Part shown: positions 18,078-28,480 of the stretch, piece after piece
How the letters are laid out: each line of letters starts with the position of its first letter
Position numbering within the stretch: position 1 is the first letter of the stretch
Assembly: GCF_003149535.1 (NCBI RefSeq)
Contig: NZ_QGDB01000003.1
Coordinates: forward strand, 248,001-312,000
Reading direction: 5' to 3'
From: Falsochrobactrum shanghaiense
Lineage (GTDB): Bacteria > Pseudomonadota > Alphaproteobacteria > Rhizobiales > Rhizobiaceae
DNA: 64,000 nt
The notes under the pieces: model-generated
Seen by the model: the letters and a program-made list of their open reading frames with translations, nothing else
Database searches by the model: none
What the model was told of the DNA's origin: nothing
Program-made: the position numbers and the translations under genes

Positions 18078-18141
18078 GCAGACGCAGCAGGACCGGAAGT
18101 CAGAAGCCTTTTGACAGGGCTACCATATATAGAATGTTTGG

Positions 18142-21100
18142 ATGGGACAGATGAAGATCGAACGCCGTTTTACCAAAGAGAACCAGTCGGCTTACGCGGA
18201 AATCGAATTCCGCAAGACGATCAGTGAGATCAAAAACCCCGATGGCTCGATCGTGTTCCGTCTTGAGGACATCAATGTTCCGGCGCAGTTCAGCCAGGTC
18301 GCAGCCGACATCCTCGCCCAGAAGTATTTTCGTAAGGCAGGCGTCCCTGCCCGGCTGAAAAAAGTCGAGGAAAATGACGTTCCGTCCTGGCTTTGGCGTT
18401 CGGTCCCCGATGAAGAGGCTCTGGCGAAACTGCCCGAAGAAGATCGCTATGGATCGGAAATGGATGCCTGCCAGGTCTTTGATCGCCTGGCCGGAACATG
18501 GACCTATTGGGGCTGGAAGGGCGGCTATTTCGATGCGGAAGAAGACGCGGCCGCTTTCCGGGACGAACTGGCTTATATGCTTGCCACCCAGCGCGTGGCG
18601 CCCAATAGTCCACAATGGTTCAATACCGGCCTGCACTGGGCTTATGGTATCGATGGCCCCGGACAGGGACATTTTTATGTCGATTGGCAGACCGGCAAGC
18701 TGACGCGGTCGAAATCCGCCTATGAACATCCGCAGCCCCATGCCTGCTTCATCCAGTCCGTCGGCGACGATCTCGTCAATGAAGGCGGCATCATGGACTT
18801 GTGGGTGCGCGAAGCGCGCCTGTTCAAATATGGGTCCGGTACGGGGTCGAATTTCTCGCATCTGCGCGGCGAAGGTGAAAAACTTTCCGGCGGCGGCAAA
18901 TCTTCCGGCCTTATGAGCTTCCTCAAGATCGGCGACCGTGCGGCGGGAGCGATCAAGTCGGGCGGCACGACGCGCCGCGCCGCCAAGATGGTGGTCGTCG
19001 ATATAGATCACCCGGACGTGGAAGAATATATCGACTGGAAGGTGAAAGAGGAGCAGAAGGTTGCTTCTCTTGTTACCGGCTCCAAGATCGTCAAACAGCA
19101 TCTGACCGCCATCATGAAGGCCTGCGTCAATTGCGAAGGTCAGGACGATGATTGCTTCGATCCGGCGAAGAACCCGGCGCTCAAGCGCGAAATCAGGGCG
19201 GCCAAGAAGAATCAGGTTCCAGAAAACTACATCAAGCGCGTTATTCAGTTTGCGCGGCAGAGCTATACCGACATTCAGTTCAAGACCTATGATACGGACT
19301 GGGATTCGGAAGCCTATCTGACGGTTTCAGGCCAGAACTCCAACAATTCCGTTTCGCTCAAGGACGAGTTTCTGCGCGCCGTCGAAAATGACGGCGACTG
19401 GAACCTGACGGCCCGTCGCGATGGTCGGGTGATGAAGACCCTCAAGGCGCGCGACCTGTGGGAAAAGATCGGCTATGCCGCATGGGCTTCGGCTGATCCG
19501 GGCCTGCATTTCAACACCACGATGAATGACTGGCACACCTGCCCTGCCGCTGGTCCTATCCGTGCATCCAATCCGTGCTCGGAATATATGTTCCTCGATG
19601 ATACGGCCTGCAATCTGGCCTCGATCAACCTGCTGACCTACCGCAACAAGGACGGCTCGTTCGATATTAGCGCCTATGAGCATACGGCCCGCCTGTGGAC
19701 CATCGTGCTTGAAGTTTCGGTGATGATGGCGCAGTTCCCGTCGAAGGAAATCGCACGCCTGTCTTATGAATACCGCACGCTGGGCTTGGGCTATGCCAAT
19801 ATTGGCGGCCTGCTGATGACTTCGGGCATTCCTTATGACTCCGATGAAGGCCGTGCGATCTGTGGAGCGCTGACCGCAATCATGACCGGCGTCGCCTATG
19901 CGACTTCAGCGGAAATGGCTGGCGAACTGGGCACTTTCCCCAGCTATGCGCCCAATGCGGACAATATGCTGCGGGTTATCCGTAATCATCGTCGCGCCGC
20001 ATATGGCGAAACGCAAGGCTATGAAGGTCTGGCCGTTAATCCGGTCGCGCTCATTGCCGAAGATTGCCCCGATCAGGAATTGATCAGCCATGCACGCGCG
20101 GCGTGGGACAAGGCGCTGGCGCTTGGCGAAAAGCATGGCTATCGCAATGCGCAGGCCACCGTCATCGCGCCGACCGGCACAATCGGCCTCGTCATGGATT
20201 GCGACACGACCGGCATCGAGCCTGACTTTGCACTGGTCAAGTTCAAGAAGCTTGCCGGCGGCGGCTATTTCAAGATCATCAATCGTGCGGTGCCGGAAGC
20301 CCTGCGCACACTTGGCTATTCGGAAAGCCAGATTGCTGAAATCGAAGCCTATGCGGTCGGCCACGGCAATCTCAATCAGGCACCGGGCGTCAATCCTTCG
20401 TCGCTGAAGGCCAAAGGCTTCACGGATGAAAAAATCGAAGCACTCAATGCAGCCCTCAAAAGCGCCTTCGACATCAAGTTCGCTTTCAACAAATGGACGC
20501 TGGGCGAAGATTTCTGCAAGGAAGTGCTGAAACTTTCCGATGAGCAGCTCAACGATTTCTCGTTTGAAATGCTGCCTGCGCTTGGTTTTGCACGGCGGGA
20601 CATCGAAGCGGCCAATATCCATGTTTGCGGCGCCATGACACTGGAAGGCGCGCCCTTCCTGAAAGAAGAGCATTATCCGGTCTTCGATTGCGCCAATCCA
20701 TGCGGCAAGATCGGCAAGCGCTACCTGTCGGTCGAAAGCCACATCCATATGATGGCGGCGGCGCAGCCCTTTATTTCCGGTGCGATCTCCAAGACAATCA
20801 ACATGCCCAATGAGGCAACTGTCGAAGATTGCAAGAACGCCTATATGCTTTCATGGAAGCTGGCGCTGAAGGCCAACGCGCTTTATCGCGACGGCTCCAA
20901 GCTTTCACAGCCGCTCAACGCCTCGCTTATCGCCGATGACGAGGATGAAGATGATGCCATTGAGGCATTCATCGAAGCCCCCGCTGCGGCCCGTGCCGTT
21001 CAGGTGACGGAACGCATTGTTGAGAAAGTGGTCGAGAAGATCGTGCATGAGCGCGAGAAGCTGCCAAATCGCCGTCAGGGCTATACGCAGAAGGCAGTTG

Positions 21101-21927
21101 TGGGCGGTCACAAGGTCTATCTGCGTACCGGTGAGTTCGGTGACGGACGTTTGGGTGAAATCTTCATCGATATGCATAAGGAAGGTGCGGCCTTCCGCGC
21201 GATGATGAATAATTTCGCCATTGCTGTGTCGCTGGGCCTGCAATATGGCGTGCCGCTGGAAGAATATGTCGAAGCTTTCACATTCGTGAAGTTTGAACCG
21301 GCGGGTATCGTTCAGGGCAATGACGCCATCAAAACGGCGACGTCGATCATTGACTACGTCTTCCGTGAGTTGGCCGTCTCTTATCTTGGCCGCAATGACC
21401 TTGCCCATGTCGATACGAGCGATTTCTCCAACACAGCGCTCGGCAAGGGCATTCAGGAAGGCAAGACCAATCTGGTTTCCACGGGCTGGACCCGCGGTTA
21501 CAAGCCCACGCTCGTCAGCAATAGCCAGCCTGCGGGCGAGACCAGAAACGCAACCCCTTCAACACCGCAGGCTTCAAATGTGACGACGCTGAAATCATCG
21601 GCGTCCCGTCCGGCGACGATGGGGCTGGTGACAGATGGCGCAACGGCCTTCAAGCAGGAGTTCGAAGCCCAGCCATCGACCCCTGCCCCGCAGCCCGAAA
21701 ATGCTTCGGCTACGGAACTCTTCTCCGATAAGGCGGCTGCCGATGCGGCTTCTGCCCGTCTGGAAAGCACCAATACGGCCAAGAAGCTGGAAGCCGACCG
21801 TCGCATCAAATCGATGATGCAGGGCTATACGGGCGATAGCTGCACGGAATGCCAGAACTTCACCATGGTCCGCAACGGCACCTGCCTCAAATGCGACACT
21901 TGCGGTGCGACGAGCGGCTGTAGCTGA
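18142..21927 (+). CDS. nrdJ: Adenosylcobalamin-dependent (class II) ribonucleotide reductase
   Basis: Reduces ribonucleotides to deoxyribonucleotides using a B12-derived radical, in the cytoplasm and without oxygen. The protein has 1261 residues, typical of the long rhizobial NrdJ. It includes the core segments [11 protein letters not shown] and [21 protein letters not shown] (conserved catalytic-site region, read in two parts) and [22 protein letters not shown]-terminal cysteine-rich tail has CTECQNF, CLKCDTC and GATSGCS, for zinc binding or active-site re-reduction. Between core and tail is a Pro/Ala-rich linker. The first ATG is at 18142. The ATG at 18151 gives the more family-like start M-K-I-E-R-R-F-T and has GGGAC upstream, so it is an equal candidate. 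A terminator follows. Confidence 0.96.
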   Translation: MGQMKIERRFTKENQSAYAEIEFRKTISEIKNPDGSIVFRLEDINVPAQFSQVAADILAQKYFRKAGVPARLKKVEENDVPSWLWRSVPDEEALAKLPEEDRYGSEMDACQVFDRLAGTWTYWGWKGGYFDAEEDAAAFRDELAYMLATQRVAPNSPQWFNTGLHWAYGIDGPGQGHFYVDWQTGKLTRSKSAYEHPQPHACFIQSVGDDLVNEGGIMDLWVREARLFKYGSGTGSNFSHLRGEGEKLSGGGKSSGLMSFLKIGDRAAGAIKSGGTTRRAAKMVVVDIDHPDVEEYIDWKVKEEQKVASLVTGSKIVKQHLTAIMKACVNCEGQDDDCFDPAKNPALKREIRAAKKNQVPENYIKRVIQFARQSYTDIQFKTYDTDWDSEAYLTVSGQNSNNSVSLKDEFLRAVENDGDWNLTARRDGRVMKTLKARDLWEKIGYAAWASADPGLHFNTTMNDWHTCPAAGPIRASNPCSEYMFLDDTACNLASINLLTYRNKDGSFDISAYEHTARLWTIVLEVSVMMAQFPSKEIARLSYEYRTLGLGYANIGGLLMTSGIPYDSDEGRAICGALTAIMTGVAYATSAEMAGELGTFPSYAPNADNMLRVIRNHRRAAYGETQGYEGLAVNPVALIAEDCPDQELISHARAAWDKALALGEKHGYRNAQATVIAPTGTIGLVMDCDTTGIEPDFALVKFKKLAGGGYFKIINRAVPEALRTLGYSESQIAEIEAYAVGHGNLNQAPGVNPSSLKAKGFTDEKIEALNAALKSAFDIKFAFNKWTLGEDFCKEVLKLSDEQLNDFSFEMLPALGFARRDIEAANIHVCGAMTLEGAPFLKEEHYPVFDCANPCGKIGKRYLSVESHIHMMAAAQPFISGAISKTINMPNEATVEDCKNAYMLSWKLALKANALYRDGSKLSQPLNASLIADDEDEDDAIEAFIEAPAAARAVQVTERIVEKVVEKIVHEREKLPNRRQGYTQKAVVGGHKVYLRTGEFGDGRLGEIFIDMHKEGAAFRAMMNNFAIAVSLGLQYGVPLEEYVEAFTFVKFEPAGIVQGNDAIKTATSIIDYVFRELAVSYLGRNDLAHVDTSDFSNTALGKGIQEGKTNLVSTGWTRGYKPTLVSNSQPAGETRNATPSTPQASNVTTLKSSASRPATMGLVTDGATAFKQEFEAQPSTPAPQPENASATELFSDKAAADAASARLESTNTAKKLEADRRIKSMMQGYTGDSCTECQNFTMVRNGTCLKCDTCGATSGCS

Positions 21928-21950
21928 TCCGGAACCGATTATCTTCCAGG

Positions 21951-21979
21951 AAACAGGCCGGATTTTTCCCGGCCTGTTT
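21951..21979 (+). terminator. Terminator of nrdJ
   Basis: An 11-base stem (AAACAGGCCGG with CCGGCCTGTTT) has a 7-base loop. It is followed by an AT-rich, T-containing run and lies 23 bases after the nrdJ stop. Confidence 0.85.
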
Positions 21980-22099
21980 CATTATGTTTTATTTATTTAC
22001 CGATCGTCTGACGCCATTGGGCGCCATTTTCAAGAAAAGCTGGAACACAATAAGCATCTCCACGTTCAATCAATGCGACGAACGTATAAGGAGATAGTT

Positions 22100-22750
22100 A
22101 TGTTTAAGACTGCACTTCTGACGACGACCTGCGCATTATTGATCAGCGGCGGTGCGATTGCTCAGACGACCACGCCTGCGCCAATGGAACAGCCGGCGGC
22201 TGCAAGTGACCTGCCTGTTTCATCGCAGAACATGTTCGGCAATCCTCCCGCTGAAAATGCCGACAAGGTGGGCTTTGTCGAAGCCAAAGAGGGGCAGATT
22301 ATGGTTTCATCCTTCATCGGGCAAAGCGTTTATGAAAGTGATGCTGCCGATGCCCAATCGGTCGGCAAGCTCAACGATCTGATCGTAAGCCCCGAAGGCA
22401 CGATTGAAGCTGCGGTAATCGGCGTGGGCGGCTTTCTCGGCGTTGGTGAAAAAGATGTAGCCGTCAGTCCCGATCAGCTACAGCTTGCAACCCGCAGCGA
22501 CGGCAAGAAATGGCTGGTGATAAAGGCTACAAAGGAACAGCTTAACGATGCGCCAGGCTTTGACCGCAGCGCTCTGTTTTCCGAAGGTGTAGCAGATCCG
22601 GCAGCGGCTGCGAAGTCGAATGCAACCACACCTGATGCGGCTCCTGCTGACCCGGCGGCAGCTCCCGCACCGGATGCAACCATGCCCGAACCGGATGCTG
22701 CAACTCCTCCCCCGGAACCTGCGACACCGGCACCCAATACAACTCAGTAA
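22100..22750 (+). CDS. Exported PRC-barrel domain protein, 216 aa
   Basis: The ATG at 22100 follows a strong AAGGAGAT site; the frame is open earlier but lacks one. A signal peptide is visible (MFKTALLTTTCALLISGG, then AIAQ). The central 90 residues form a PRC-barrel (SVGKLNDLIVSPEGTIEAAV, then IGVGGFLGVGEKDVAVSPDQ). The last 45 residues are Pro/Ala/Thr-rich and probably disordered. Similar rhizobial periplasmic PRC-barrel proteins are common but their function is not established. It is a single gene with its own terminator. Confidence 0.88.
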   Translation: MFKTALLTTTCALLISGGAIAQTTTPAPMEQPAAASDLPVSSQNMFGNPPAENADKVGFVEAKEGQIMVSSFIGQSVYESDAADAQSVGKLNDLIVSPEGTIEAAVIGVGGFLGVGEKDVAVSPDQLQLATRSDGKKWLVIKATKEQLNDAPGFDRSALFSEGVADPAAAAKSNATTPDAAPADPAAAPAPDATMPEPDAATPPPEPATPAPNTTQ

Positions 22751-22776
22751 TATTCTGAAACTTTGTCATAAGCCCG

Positions 22777-22805
22777 AAAACCCCGACCTGCGCGGTCGGG
22801 GTTTT
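22777..22805 (+). terminator. Terminator of the PRC-barrel gene
   Basis: A perfect 12-base stem (AAAACCCCGACC with GGTCGGGGTTTT) has a 5-base loop, followed by T. It lies 26 bases after the stop. Confidence 0.9.
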
Positions 22806-22909
22806 TACGTATAAGCAATTCATAGGCTTGATTTCACGAGGCGGTCCCCTTACCACCGGATAAAGCACAGGTCCGACTGATTTCACACAGGAATATTCAG
22901 GAAAGTCTA

Positions 22910-24136
22910 TTGCTCCAAATCTTTACCAGCCATCCATGGACACAGACAGTTGCTGCGCTGACCGGCCTGTTTCTTTCGGCCTTTATCGCAAATTATCTGA
23001 TCAAGGCGATCCTGCTGAAAATCCTGCACAAGATCGTGGAGAAGACATCTTTCGGTCAGGATGAAGAAGTGAGGCGGCACGGCGTCATCGGTCGTCTGGC
23101 TAATGTCGTTCCCGCTTTGATCATTGCATCGGGTATCGCAGCCGTGCCGGGACTGCCGGAGACAGCCGTAACCATTATCAGCAATGTGGCCATTGCGTTC
23201 ATCATTTTGACGCTGGCGATGGCAGTCAGCGCGTTTCTGAGCCTCATCGACACACTTTATAGTCGGCGTGAAGAGGCAAAAGACCGACCGATGAAGGGCT
23301 ATATCCAGGTCGGCAAGCTTGTGACCTATCTTATCGCGGTGGTGCTTATCATCGCCACGCTGCTGGATCGCTCGCCCCTGATCCTGCTGTCGGGTGTCGG
23401 TGCCATGGCAGCGGTGCTGATACTGGTTTTTCAGGATACCTTGCTGTCGCTGGTTGCCAGCATGCAGATCGCCTCGTCCAACATGGTGCGCGTGGGCGAC
23501 TGGATCGAAATGAGCCATCTCGATGCCAATGGCGATGTGGTCGAGATCGCGCTCTATACGGTCAAGGTCCAGAATTTCGACAAGACGATCACCACGATTC
23601 CCATCCGCAAGCTCATTACAGAGCCGATGAAAAATTATCGCGGAATGCAGCAATCGGGCGGCAGACGCATAAAGCGTTCTATTTTTATCGATCAGGCGAC
23701 GATACGTTTTCTTACTGAGGAAGAGCGACAGCGGCTTGCGTCCATGGACCAGCTCAAGGATTACCTGCCCAAAAAAGAGAAGGAAATCGCCGACTGGAAT
23801 GCCAGGCTCGGGGAGCGCGCCAATAATCCGGCGAATACCCGCCGCTTCACCAATATCGGGACATTCCGCGCCTATGTCGAAACCTATCTGCGTAATCATC
23901 CGCATGTGCATAAGGGCATGACGCTGCTTGTACGGCAGCTCGATCCCACGCCAAATGGCTTGCCGCTGGAGATTTATTGCTTCACCAATACGGTCGTCTG
24001 GGCCAATTATGAGAATATCCAGTCAGATATTTTCGATCACCTTTATGCAATCATCCCGGAATTCGGCCTCGCTCCATTCCAGAATCCAGGCGGAAGGGAT
24101 TTTCGCGCATTGGTATCGGGCGATCTGAAAGAGTAG
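22910..24136 (+). CDS. MscS-family mechanosensitive ion channel (YbdG-like)
   Basis: Inner-membrane channel of 408 residues that relieves osmotic pressure. About four or five hydrophobic segments precede the pore helix and MscS beta domain (VFQDTLLSLVASMQIASSN, then VRVGDWIEM). The insert IPIRKLITEPMKNYRGM and the long cytoplasmic tail match the YbdG/MscM branch. The start is TTG with CAGGAAAG upstream. The N-terminal half is rich in hydrophobic helices and the C-terminal half is soluble. It is convergent with the flavoprotein gene. Confidence 0.92.
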   Translation: MLQIFTSHPWTQTVAALTGLFLSAFIANYLIKAILLKILHKIVEKTSFGQDEEVRRHGVIGRLANVVPALIIASGIAAVPGLPETAVTIISNVAIAFIILTLAMAVSAFLSLIDTLYSRREEAKDRPMKGYIQVGKLVTYLIAVVLIIATLLDRSPLILLSGVGAMAAVLILVFQDTLLSLVASMQIASSNMVRVGDWIEMSHLDANGDVVEIALYTVKVQNFDKTITTIPIRKLITEPMKNYRGMQQSGGRRIKRSIFIDQATIRFLTEEERQRLASMDQLKDYLPKKEKEIADWNARLGERANNPANTRRFTNIGTFRAYVETYLRNHPHVHKGMTLLVRQLDPTPNGLPLEIYCFTNTVVWANYENIQSDIFDHLYAIIPEFGLAPFQNPGGRDFRALVSGDLKE

Positions 24137-24148
24137 CCCTATGATGCG

Positions 24149-25348
24149 TCAGTTTCGCAGCCAGTCAGCAATGCCGTTGGCGGCTGCAATCCCCATCGCA
24201 AAACAGGCGGTCAGAAGATAGCCGCCCGTCGGCGCTTCCCAATCGATCATCTCGCCGCTGACAAACAGGCCGGGCATTTTCTTGAGCATATATTGCGCAT
24301 TGATTTCGTCCCAGCCAATCCCGCCTGCCGTCGAGATTGCTTCCTCTATCGGACGCGAACGGCGGAGCGGAACGGCAAGCGATTTGATATTCTGCGCAAG
24401 CCTGTTTGGTTCTTTTTCGCGAATAAATTCAAGAACCAGTGCTGCCTTGACGCCGGTCAGCCCCGCTCCTTTGCGCAACAGATTGCTTGAACTAAGCTTT
24501 GAATTCTGCCGCGCAAGATCATGAGCAAGCCGCTCGACTGTTTTCCCCGGCGCAAGATCGAGAACGAGATCGGCCCTGCCCTGCGCTTCCAGCTCATCGC
24601 GAAGCCATGCGGAATGAGCATAAATCAGGCTGCCCTCCACACCGTTGCGGGTTATTACGAACTCGCCCTGCGTGGTTCCTGCTCCGCTTTTGATGGTGAC
24701 GGATTTAACCGGGCTACCAGCGAAATGTTCAGTCAGATAGGGGCTCCAATCAACGTCAAAACCGCAATTGGCGGGTTTCAAAGGTGCTATGCGAATATTC
24801 CTATCCCGAAAATATTCAACCCAGGCGCCGTTGGAACCAAGCTTCGGCAAGCTTGCACCGCCGAACGCAAAAAGAGCAGCGTCACAGTCGACGAACTCTA
24901 CGCCATGCGGCTTCTCAACCGTCAGCCTGTTTCCATCAAAGCCAATCCATTTATGACGCGTGAGGATGCGAACCCCCTGCGCTTCGAGGCGTTGCAGCCA
25001 GGCACGCAGCAAAGGTGAGGCTTTCATGGCTTTGGGGAATACACGGCCCGATGAGCCGACGAAGGTTTGCGCCCCCAGCGCATCCGCCCATGCCCGCAAT
25101 TCATCCGCGCCGAATGCCTGCAAGACGGGCCTTATCCGCTCGGCACTTGCACCATAACGCATTGCGAAGCGGGCAAATTCTTCCGAATGCGTCAGATTGA
25201 GGCCCGACTTGCCCGCAAGCAGGAACTTGCGGCCAACGGTCGGCATCTGCTCATAAAGCGTCACTGCAAATCCCAGCGCCGACAAGCGCTCGGCGGCGAT
25301 CAGCCCGGAAGGGCCACCGCCGAATATGGCGACAGTTTTGTCAGGCAT
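24149..25348 (-). CDS. FAD-dependent oxidoreductase of the HI0933/BaiN-like family
   Basis: Flavoprotein of 399 residues. The Rossmann dinucleotide site is FGGGPSGLIAAERL at residues 9-22. The family-specific GRKFLLAGKSGLNLTHSEE follows, then the C-terminal ETMIDWEAPTGGYLLTACF-like segment (EMIDWEAPTGGYLL). It is the short aminoacetone-oxidase-like form (TIGR03862-type by memory). The reaction is unproven for most members. It lies 24 bases downstream of cckA on the same strand and could be co-transcribed with it. Confidence 0.88.
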   Translation of the reverse strand: MPDKTVAIFGGGPSGLIAAERLSALGFAVTLYEQMPTVGRKFLLAGKSGLNLTHSEEFARFAMRYGASAERIRPVLQAFGADELRAWADALGAQTFVGSSGRVFPKAMKASPLLRAWLQRLEAQGVRILTRHKWIGFDGNRLTVEKPHGVEFVDCDAALFAFGGASLPKLGSNGAWVEYFRDRNIRIAPLKPANCGFDVDWSPYLTEHFAGSPVKSVTIKSGAGTTQGEFVITRNGVEGSLIYAHSAWLRDELEAQGRADLVLDLAPGKTVERLAHDLARQNSKLSSSNLLRKGAGLTGVKAALVLEFIREKEPNRLAQNIKSLAVPLRRSRPIEEAISTAGGIGWDEINAQYMLKKMPGLFVSGEMIDWEAPTGGYLLTACFAMGIAAANGIADWLRN

Positions 25349-25372
25349 GGATGCCCGGATTGCATAATAAGA

Positions 25373-27943
25373 TCAATCTTCCTTCTCCAGCATTTCCTTA
25401 ACTGCGGTAGCTAACTGTTTGAGTGAGAAGGGTTTTGGCAGAAAGCCAAACTTAGCCTCAGCAGGAAGGTTACGGGCGAATGCATCCTCGGCATAGCCGG
25501 AGACGAAGATGAATTTAATGTCGGGATAGGTCTTGCGCAACTCTCGCAGAAGCGTCGGGCCATCCATTTCCGGCATGACCACATCCGAGACGACAATATC
25601 CACCTGCCCGTTCAATTCTTCCAGCACTTCCAGCGCTTCCACACCCGATGCGGCTTCATGCACGGTGTAGCCGCGTGACTGGAGGGCGCGAACGCCACCC
25701 ATGCGCACGGCGTCTTCATCTTCCACCAGAAGCACGGTGGCGGACCCGGACAGGTCGGTGGCTTTTTCGACCTTCTTTTCCTTTGCCTGCACGGGCGCAT
25801 CGTTCGCACCCTTTTCTACGATATGGCGAGGCAGGAAGATCTTGAAGCTGGTTCCTTTGCCCAGTTCGGAATCGCAATAAATGAAACCGCCGGTCTGCTT
25901 GATGATCCCATAGACCATCGAGAGGCCGAGACCCGTTCCCTTGCCTACTTCCTTGGTCGTAAAGAAAGGTTCGAATATCTTCTCTACAACATCGGCGGGA
26001 ATACCGGTGCCCGTGTCTTCCACTTCGAAAAGGACATAGTCGGCTTCCGGCAGATCGCGATAATGCAATGCAGGCACTTCCGTGATCGGCACATTGCGCG
26101 TGCGCAGCACGATGTCACCGCCATCCGGCATGGCGTCGCGCGCATTCACCGCCAGATTGACAGCGACCTGTTCAAATTGTCCCAGATCGGCTTTCACCGG
26201 CCAGAGATCGCGCCCGTGCTCGATCTTGAGACCTATATCCTTGCCGACGAGGCGAGCGAGAAGCATACGCAAATCCGCCAGAACGTCGGTCAGATCCAGA
26301 ACTTCGGGGCGCAGCGTCTGGCGACGCGAGAATGCCAGCAACTGGCGCACGAGCGAGGCGGCGCGATTTGCATTCTGCTTGATATTCATAATATCGGGGA
26401 ACGAGGGATCGGCCGCGCGATGATTGCTCAGCAGCAGGTCCGACGACATGATGATGGCGGTCAGCACATTGTTGAAGTCATGCGCGATACCACCGGCAAG
26501 CTGTCCCACGGCCTGCATCTTCTGGCTCTGCGCCATCTGGTTCTCAAGCGCCTTTTGCTCCGTGGTTTCAACCGCAGAAATAATAGCTGCCTCTTCGGTT
26601 GCCTCGCCGCCAAGATCAGTTACCGCGCTTAGATAAAAGCGGATATGGCGCTCCTCGTTGCCCGGAAGCACCGTGTCCACCGGTGAGATGCTCGCCTGTC
26701 CGGCAAAGGCGGCGGCGAGTGCCGTGTTAAAGGCTTCGCGGTCGCGTTCGTGAACGACATTTTCCAGTTTCATGCGCCGGTCGACGGCGTCGCGATCAAC
26801 GACGGAAGAGAAAATATCGAGGAAGCGCGCATTGGTGCGCAATGTATGGCCTTCCACATCAACCGCCGCAATGGCCATTGGCGCGGAATTGAAAAAGCGC
26901 GTGAACCGCACTTCGGAAGACCGCAATGCAATGGATGAATCATCGCCCTCCGCACGGTCGAGAACGATGGTGCGGCTCGTACCCGGCGTTCCATCGCGCG
27001 CTGCCTGAACGCGGTGATAAAAGCGTACCGCGAGGCTTTGGCCGTTCCGCTTGATGAGATCAAGATCAATCACCGTGTTGCGGCTGGTGCCGGGCTCAGC
27101 TTTTACGGCCCTTATCAACGCCATGCCGCTTCCCGCAATAATGTCGTTAAGCGTCAGCGAGCCGGGCGTAAACTGCGTCAGATCAACACCCAGCCATTCG
27201 GCAAGCGTCGCATTGAGATAAATTATGCGGCCTGCGGGATCAGCGGAAAAGAAGCCCGCCGGTGCATGGTCCAGATGGTTGATTGCTTCCTGAAGTTCCT
27301 GAAAGAAGCGCTCCTGCTCAGCCCTCTCCTCGGAAATATTTGCAATTTGCCAGGCGACAAGCTGGCCCTTGAAATCCTTGCCCCCGTCGAAGGGGCGCGC
27401 CTTGATGCGATACCAGACCGGAGTGAGCGTACCATGGCCAGCCTGGGCAAGATCAGCCGATAGCCGGACTTCTTCCTGCGTCGACAATCCATCGCGCACG
27501 GCATTGGTCAGCCGGTAAATTGCATCGGAAGCAGCAGGTTCTTCGGAAAGAATAGTATCAAGCGAGCGCACGCTATCGGCGGCGGCACCCGTCATGCGGG
27601 CATAGGCATCGTTGGCATAAACGATCTGGCCGCGCGAATCGGAAATCACGGTGCCTTCAGGCAGGGAATCGAGAAAGGAATGCGCCAGATTCCGGTCTTC
27701 CTTGCGCTGGCTGAATCGTATCAGTCCGGTAGCTGCGCCAAACAGGTAAAAGACCCCCACCATGGACAAAAGGCCCATAAGGACGAGCGCAAACCCGTCA
27801 CCAAGTCTGTCGCGGAACACGAAATAGACGAAGGCCGCGCCAATCAGCACAATTCCCACCGCCAGAAGCCGCAAGGCGGAGTGGGAATCGCGCCGGGGCA
27901 TCACAAGCGGTTTTGGATAGGTGTTGTCGGTCTGTCGCGACAT
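25373..27943 (-). CDS. cckA: Cell-cycle hybrid histidine kinase CckA
   Basis: Hybrid sensor kinase of 856 residues that, in alphaproteobacteria, feeds phosphate through ChpT to the master regulator CtrA. Two transmembrane helices lie within residues 20-75. Three PAS-like regions follow, near 85-200, 210-330 and 340-460. The phosphoaccepting histidine is H488 in [13 protein letters not shown]. The ATPase domain has [14 protein letters not shown] and [15 protein letters not shown]-terminal receiver domain has its phosphorylation site at D787 in [12 protein letters not shown]. The architecture and length match CckA of Brucella and relatives. No ChpT or DivL is in the window. Confidence 0.95.
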   Translation of the reverse strand: MSRQTDNTYPKPLVMPRRDSHSALRLLAVGIVLIGAAFVYFVFRDRLGDGFALVLMGLLSMVGVFYLFGAATGLIRFSQRKEDRNLAHSFLDSLPEGTVISDSRGQIVYANDAYARMTGAAADSVRSLDTILSEEPAASDAIYRLTNAVRDGLSTQEEVRLSADLAQAGHGTLTPVWYRIKARPFDGGKDFKGQLVAWQIANISEERAEQERFFQELQEAINHLDHAPAGFFSADPAGRIIYLNATLAEWLGVDLTQFTPGSLTLNDIIAGSGMALIRAVKAEPGTSRNTVIDLDLIKRNGQSLAVRFYHRVQAARDGTPGTSRTIVLDRAEGDDSSIALRSSEVRFTRFFNSAPMAIAAVDVEGHTLRTNARFLDIFSSVVDRDAVDRRMKLENVVHERDREAFNTALAAAFAGQASISPVDTVLPGNEERHIRFYLSAVTDLGGEATEEAAIISAVETTEQKALENQMAQSQKMQAVGQLAGGIAHDFNNVLTAIIMSSDLLLSNHRAADPSFPDIMNIKQNANRAASLVRQLLAFSRRQTLRPEVLDLTDVLADLRMLLARLVGKDIGLKIEHGRDLWPVKADLGQFEQVAVNLAVNARDAMPDGGDIVLRTRNVPITEVPALHYRDLPEADYVLFEVEDTGTGIPADVVEKIFEPFFTTKEVGKGTGLGLSMVYGIIKQTGGFIYCDSELGKGTSFKIFLPRHIVEKGANDAPVQAKEKKVEKATDLSGSATVLLVEDEDAVRMGGVRALQSRGYTVHEAASGVEALEVLEELNGQVDIVVSDVVMPEMDGPTLLRELRKTYPDIKFIFVSGYAEDAFARNLPAEAKFGFLPKPFSLKQLATAVKEMLEKED

Positions 27944-28178
27944 CAGGCGCTCTGCCCTTTCATGCTGTTCGTCTGCTATGCTTTTTGCTGCGCTGCACGG
28001 ATGATGATCCGTCCGTATTCATTGGATCAGGAGCAAGCGCTATCTTATTCATAAAGCAAAACCAATCACATTCCCTGCCATAAGTCCGCGTCTGGTGCCA
28101 TATATGAAGATTTTCCACATATTGCAGGCTATATCCGATTCGCAGAACGCGTTAGAGTAGGTTTCGATCTGAATGAAC

Positions 28179-28252
28179 CAGATCGGCGCTCTAAGCTTTT
28201 GTTTAAACGCGCATCTTTTTTCAAAAACGTTTCACGTTTTCCGGGATGCGCT
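28179..28252. repeat. Intergenic inverted repeat, copy 1
   Basis: 74 bases matching the copy at 29635-29708 at 66 positions, with the first 36 identical. The right part can fold: GCGCAT pairs with ATGCGC and encloses smaller complementary runs. The core CGTTTCACGTTTT resembles that of the related element at 42953-43004. Confidence 0.8.
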
Positions 28253-28319
28253 TCAGGTCGTAATTTACGCTTGAGCATGTGCATATAGGCGTCAGGTCAC
28301 GGCTTACGTCATTTTGGCT

Positions 28320-28337
28320 GGGGATCATATGATCCCC
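28320..28337. repeat. Perfect 18-base palindrome
   Basis: GGGGATCATATGATCCCC reads identically on both strands. It could be a dimeric repressor site, or a hairpin in the transcript that ends at the adjacent terminator. Confidence 0.6.
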
Positions 28338-28360
28338 ACAAATAGATGCAACATTCCCAA

Positions 28361-28399
28361 GCCGGGCAAATTGAACTAGTGTTTTGCCCGGCGGTTTTT
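28361..28399 (+). terminator. Plus-strand terminator with no gene in front of it
   Basis: A 10-base stem (GCCGGGCAAA with TTTGCCCGGC) is followed by GG and five T. It has terminator form only on the plus strand. The nearest upstream gene (cckA) is on the other strand, so this terminator must end a non-coding or leader transcript. Confidence 0.7.
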
Positions 28400-28480
28400 G
28401 TCATGGTGATTGGAAACGCGGGGATAGTGCAATGTCCGTCTCGCGGATATTGCTTGTTTTAGTATGAGAGGTTTCACCGC

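Larger units (their letters stand above)
17475..18141. other. Long gene-free region upstream of nrdJ
   Basis: 667 bases without a convincing gene. A 125-codon open frame at 17526-17903 has no family resemblance and poor codon use. The region contains a candidate NrdR-type box, a good promoter and a leader rich in complementary segments, each listed separately. Confidence 0.6.
27944..28480. other. Gene-free region upstream of cckA and the FliO-like gene
   Basis: 537 bases between divergent genes. It contains one copy of an intergenic inverted repeat (28179-28252), an 18-base perfect palindrome (28320-28337) and a plus-strand terminator (28361-28399), and no credible coding frame. The cckA promoter must lie in its left part; I did not find a clear CtrA site. 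Confidence 0.6.

Noticed and set aside
18081..18107. Bases resembling the SRP RNA loop (CAGGACCGGAAG)
   Set aside because: The flanking complementary stems and the rest of the conserved loop of SRP RNA are absent.
17886..18141. Known cobalamin riboswitch upstream of nrdJ
   Set aside because: I looked for the conserved B12-box and the GCCACTG segment and did not find them. Only a faint resemblance (AAGTCAGAAGCC) remains.
22910..24128. Long antisense open frame opposite the MscS gene
   Set aside because: It mirrors the channel gene and has no domain of its own.
28086..28135. Promoter for the putative small RNA or the FliO-like gene (CTATAT at 28129)
   Set aside because: No acceptable -35 at 16 to 18 bases upstream.
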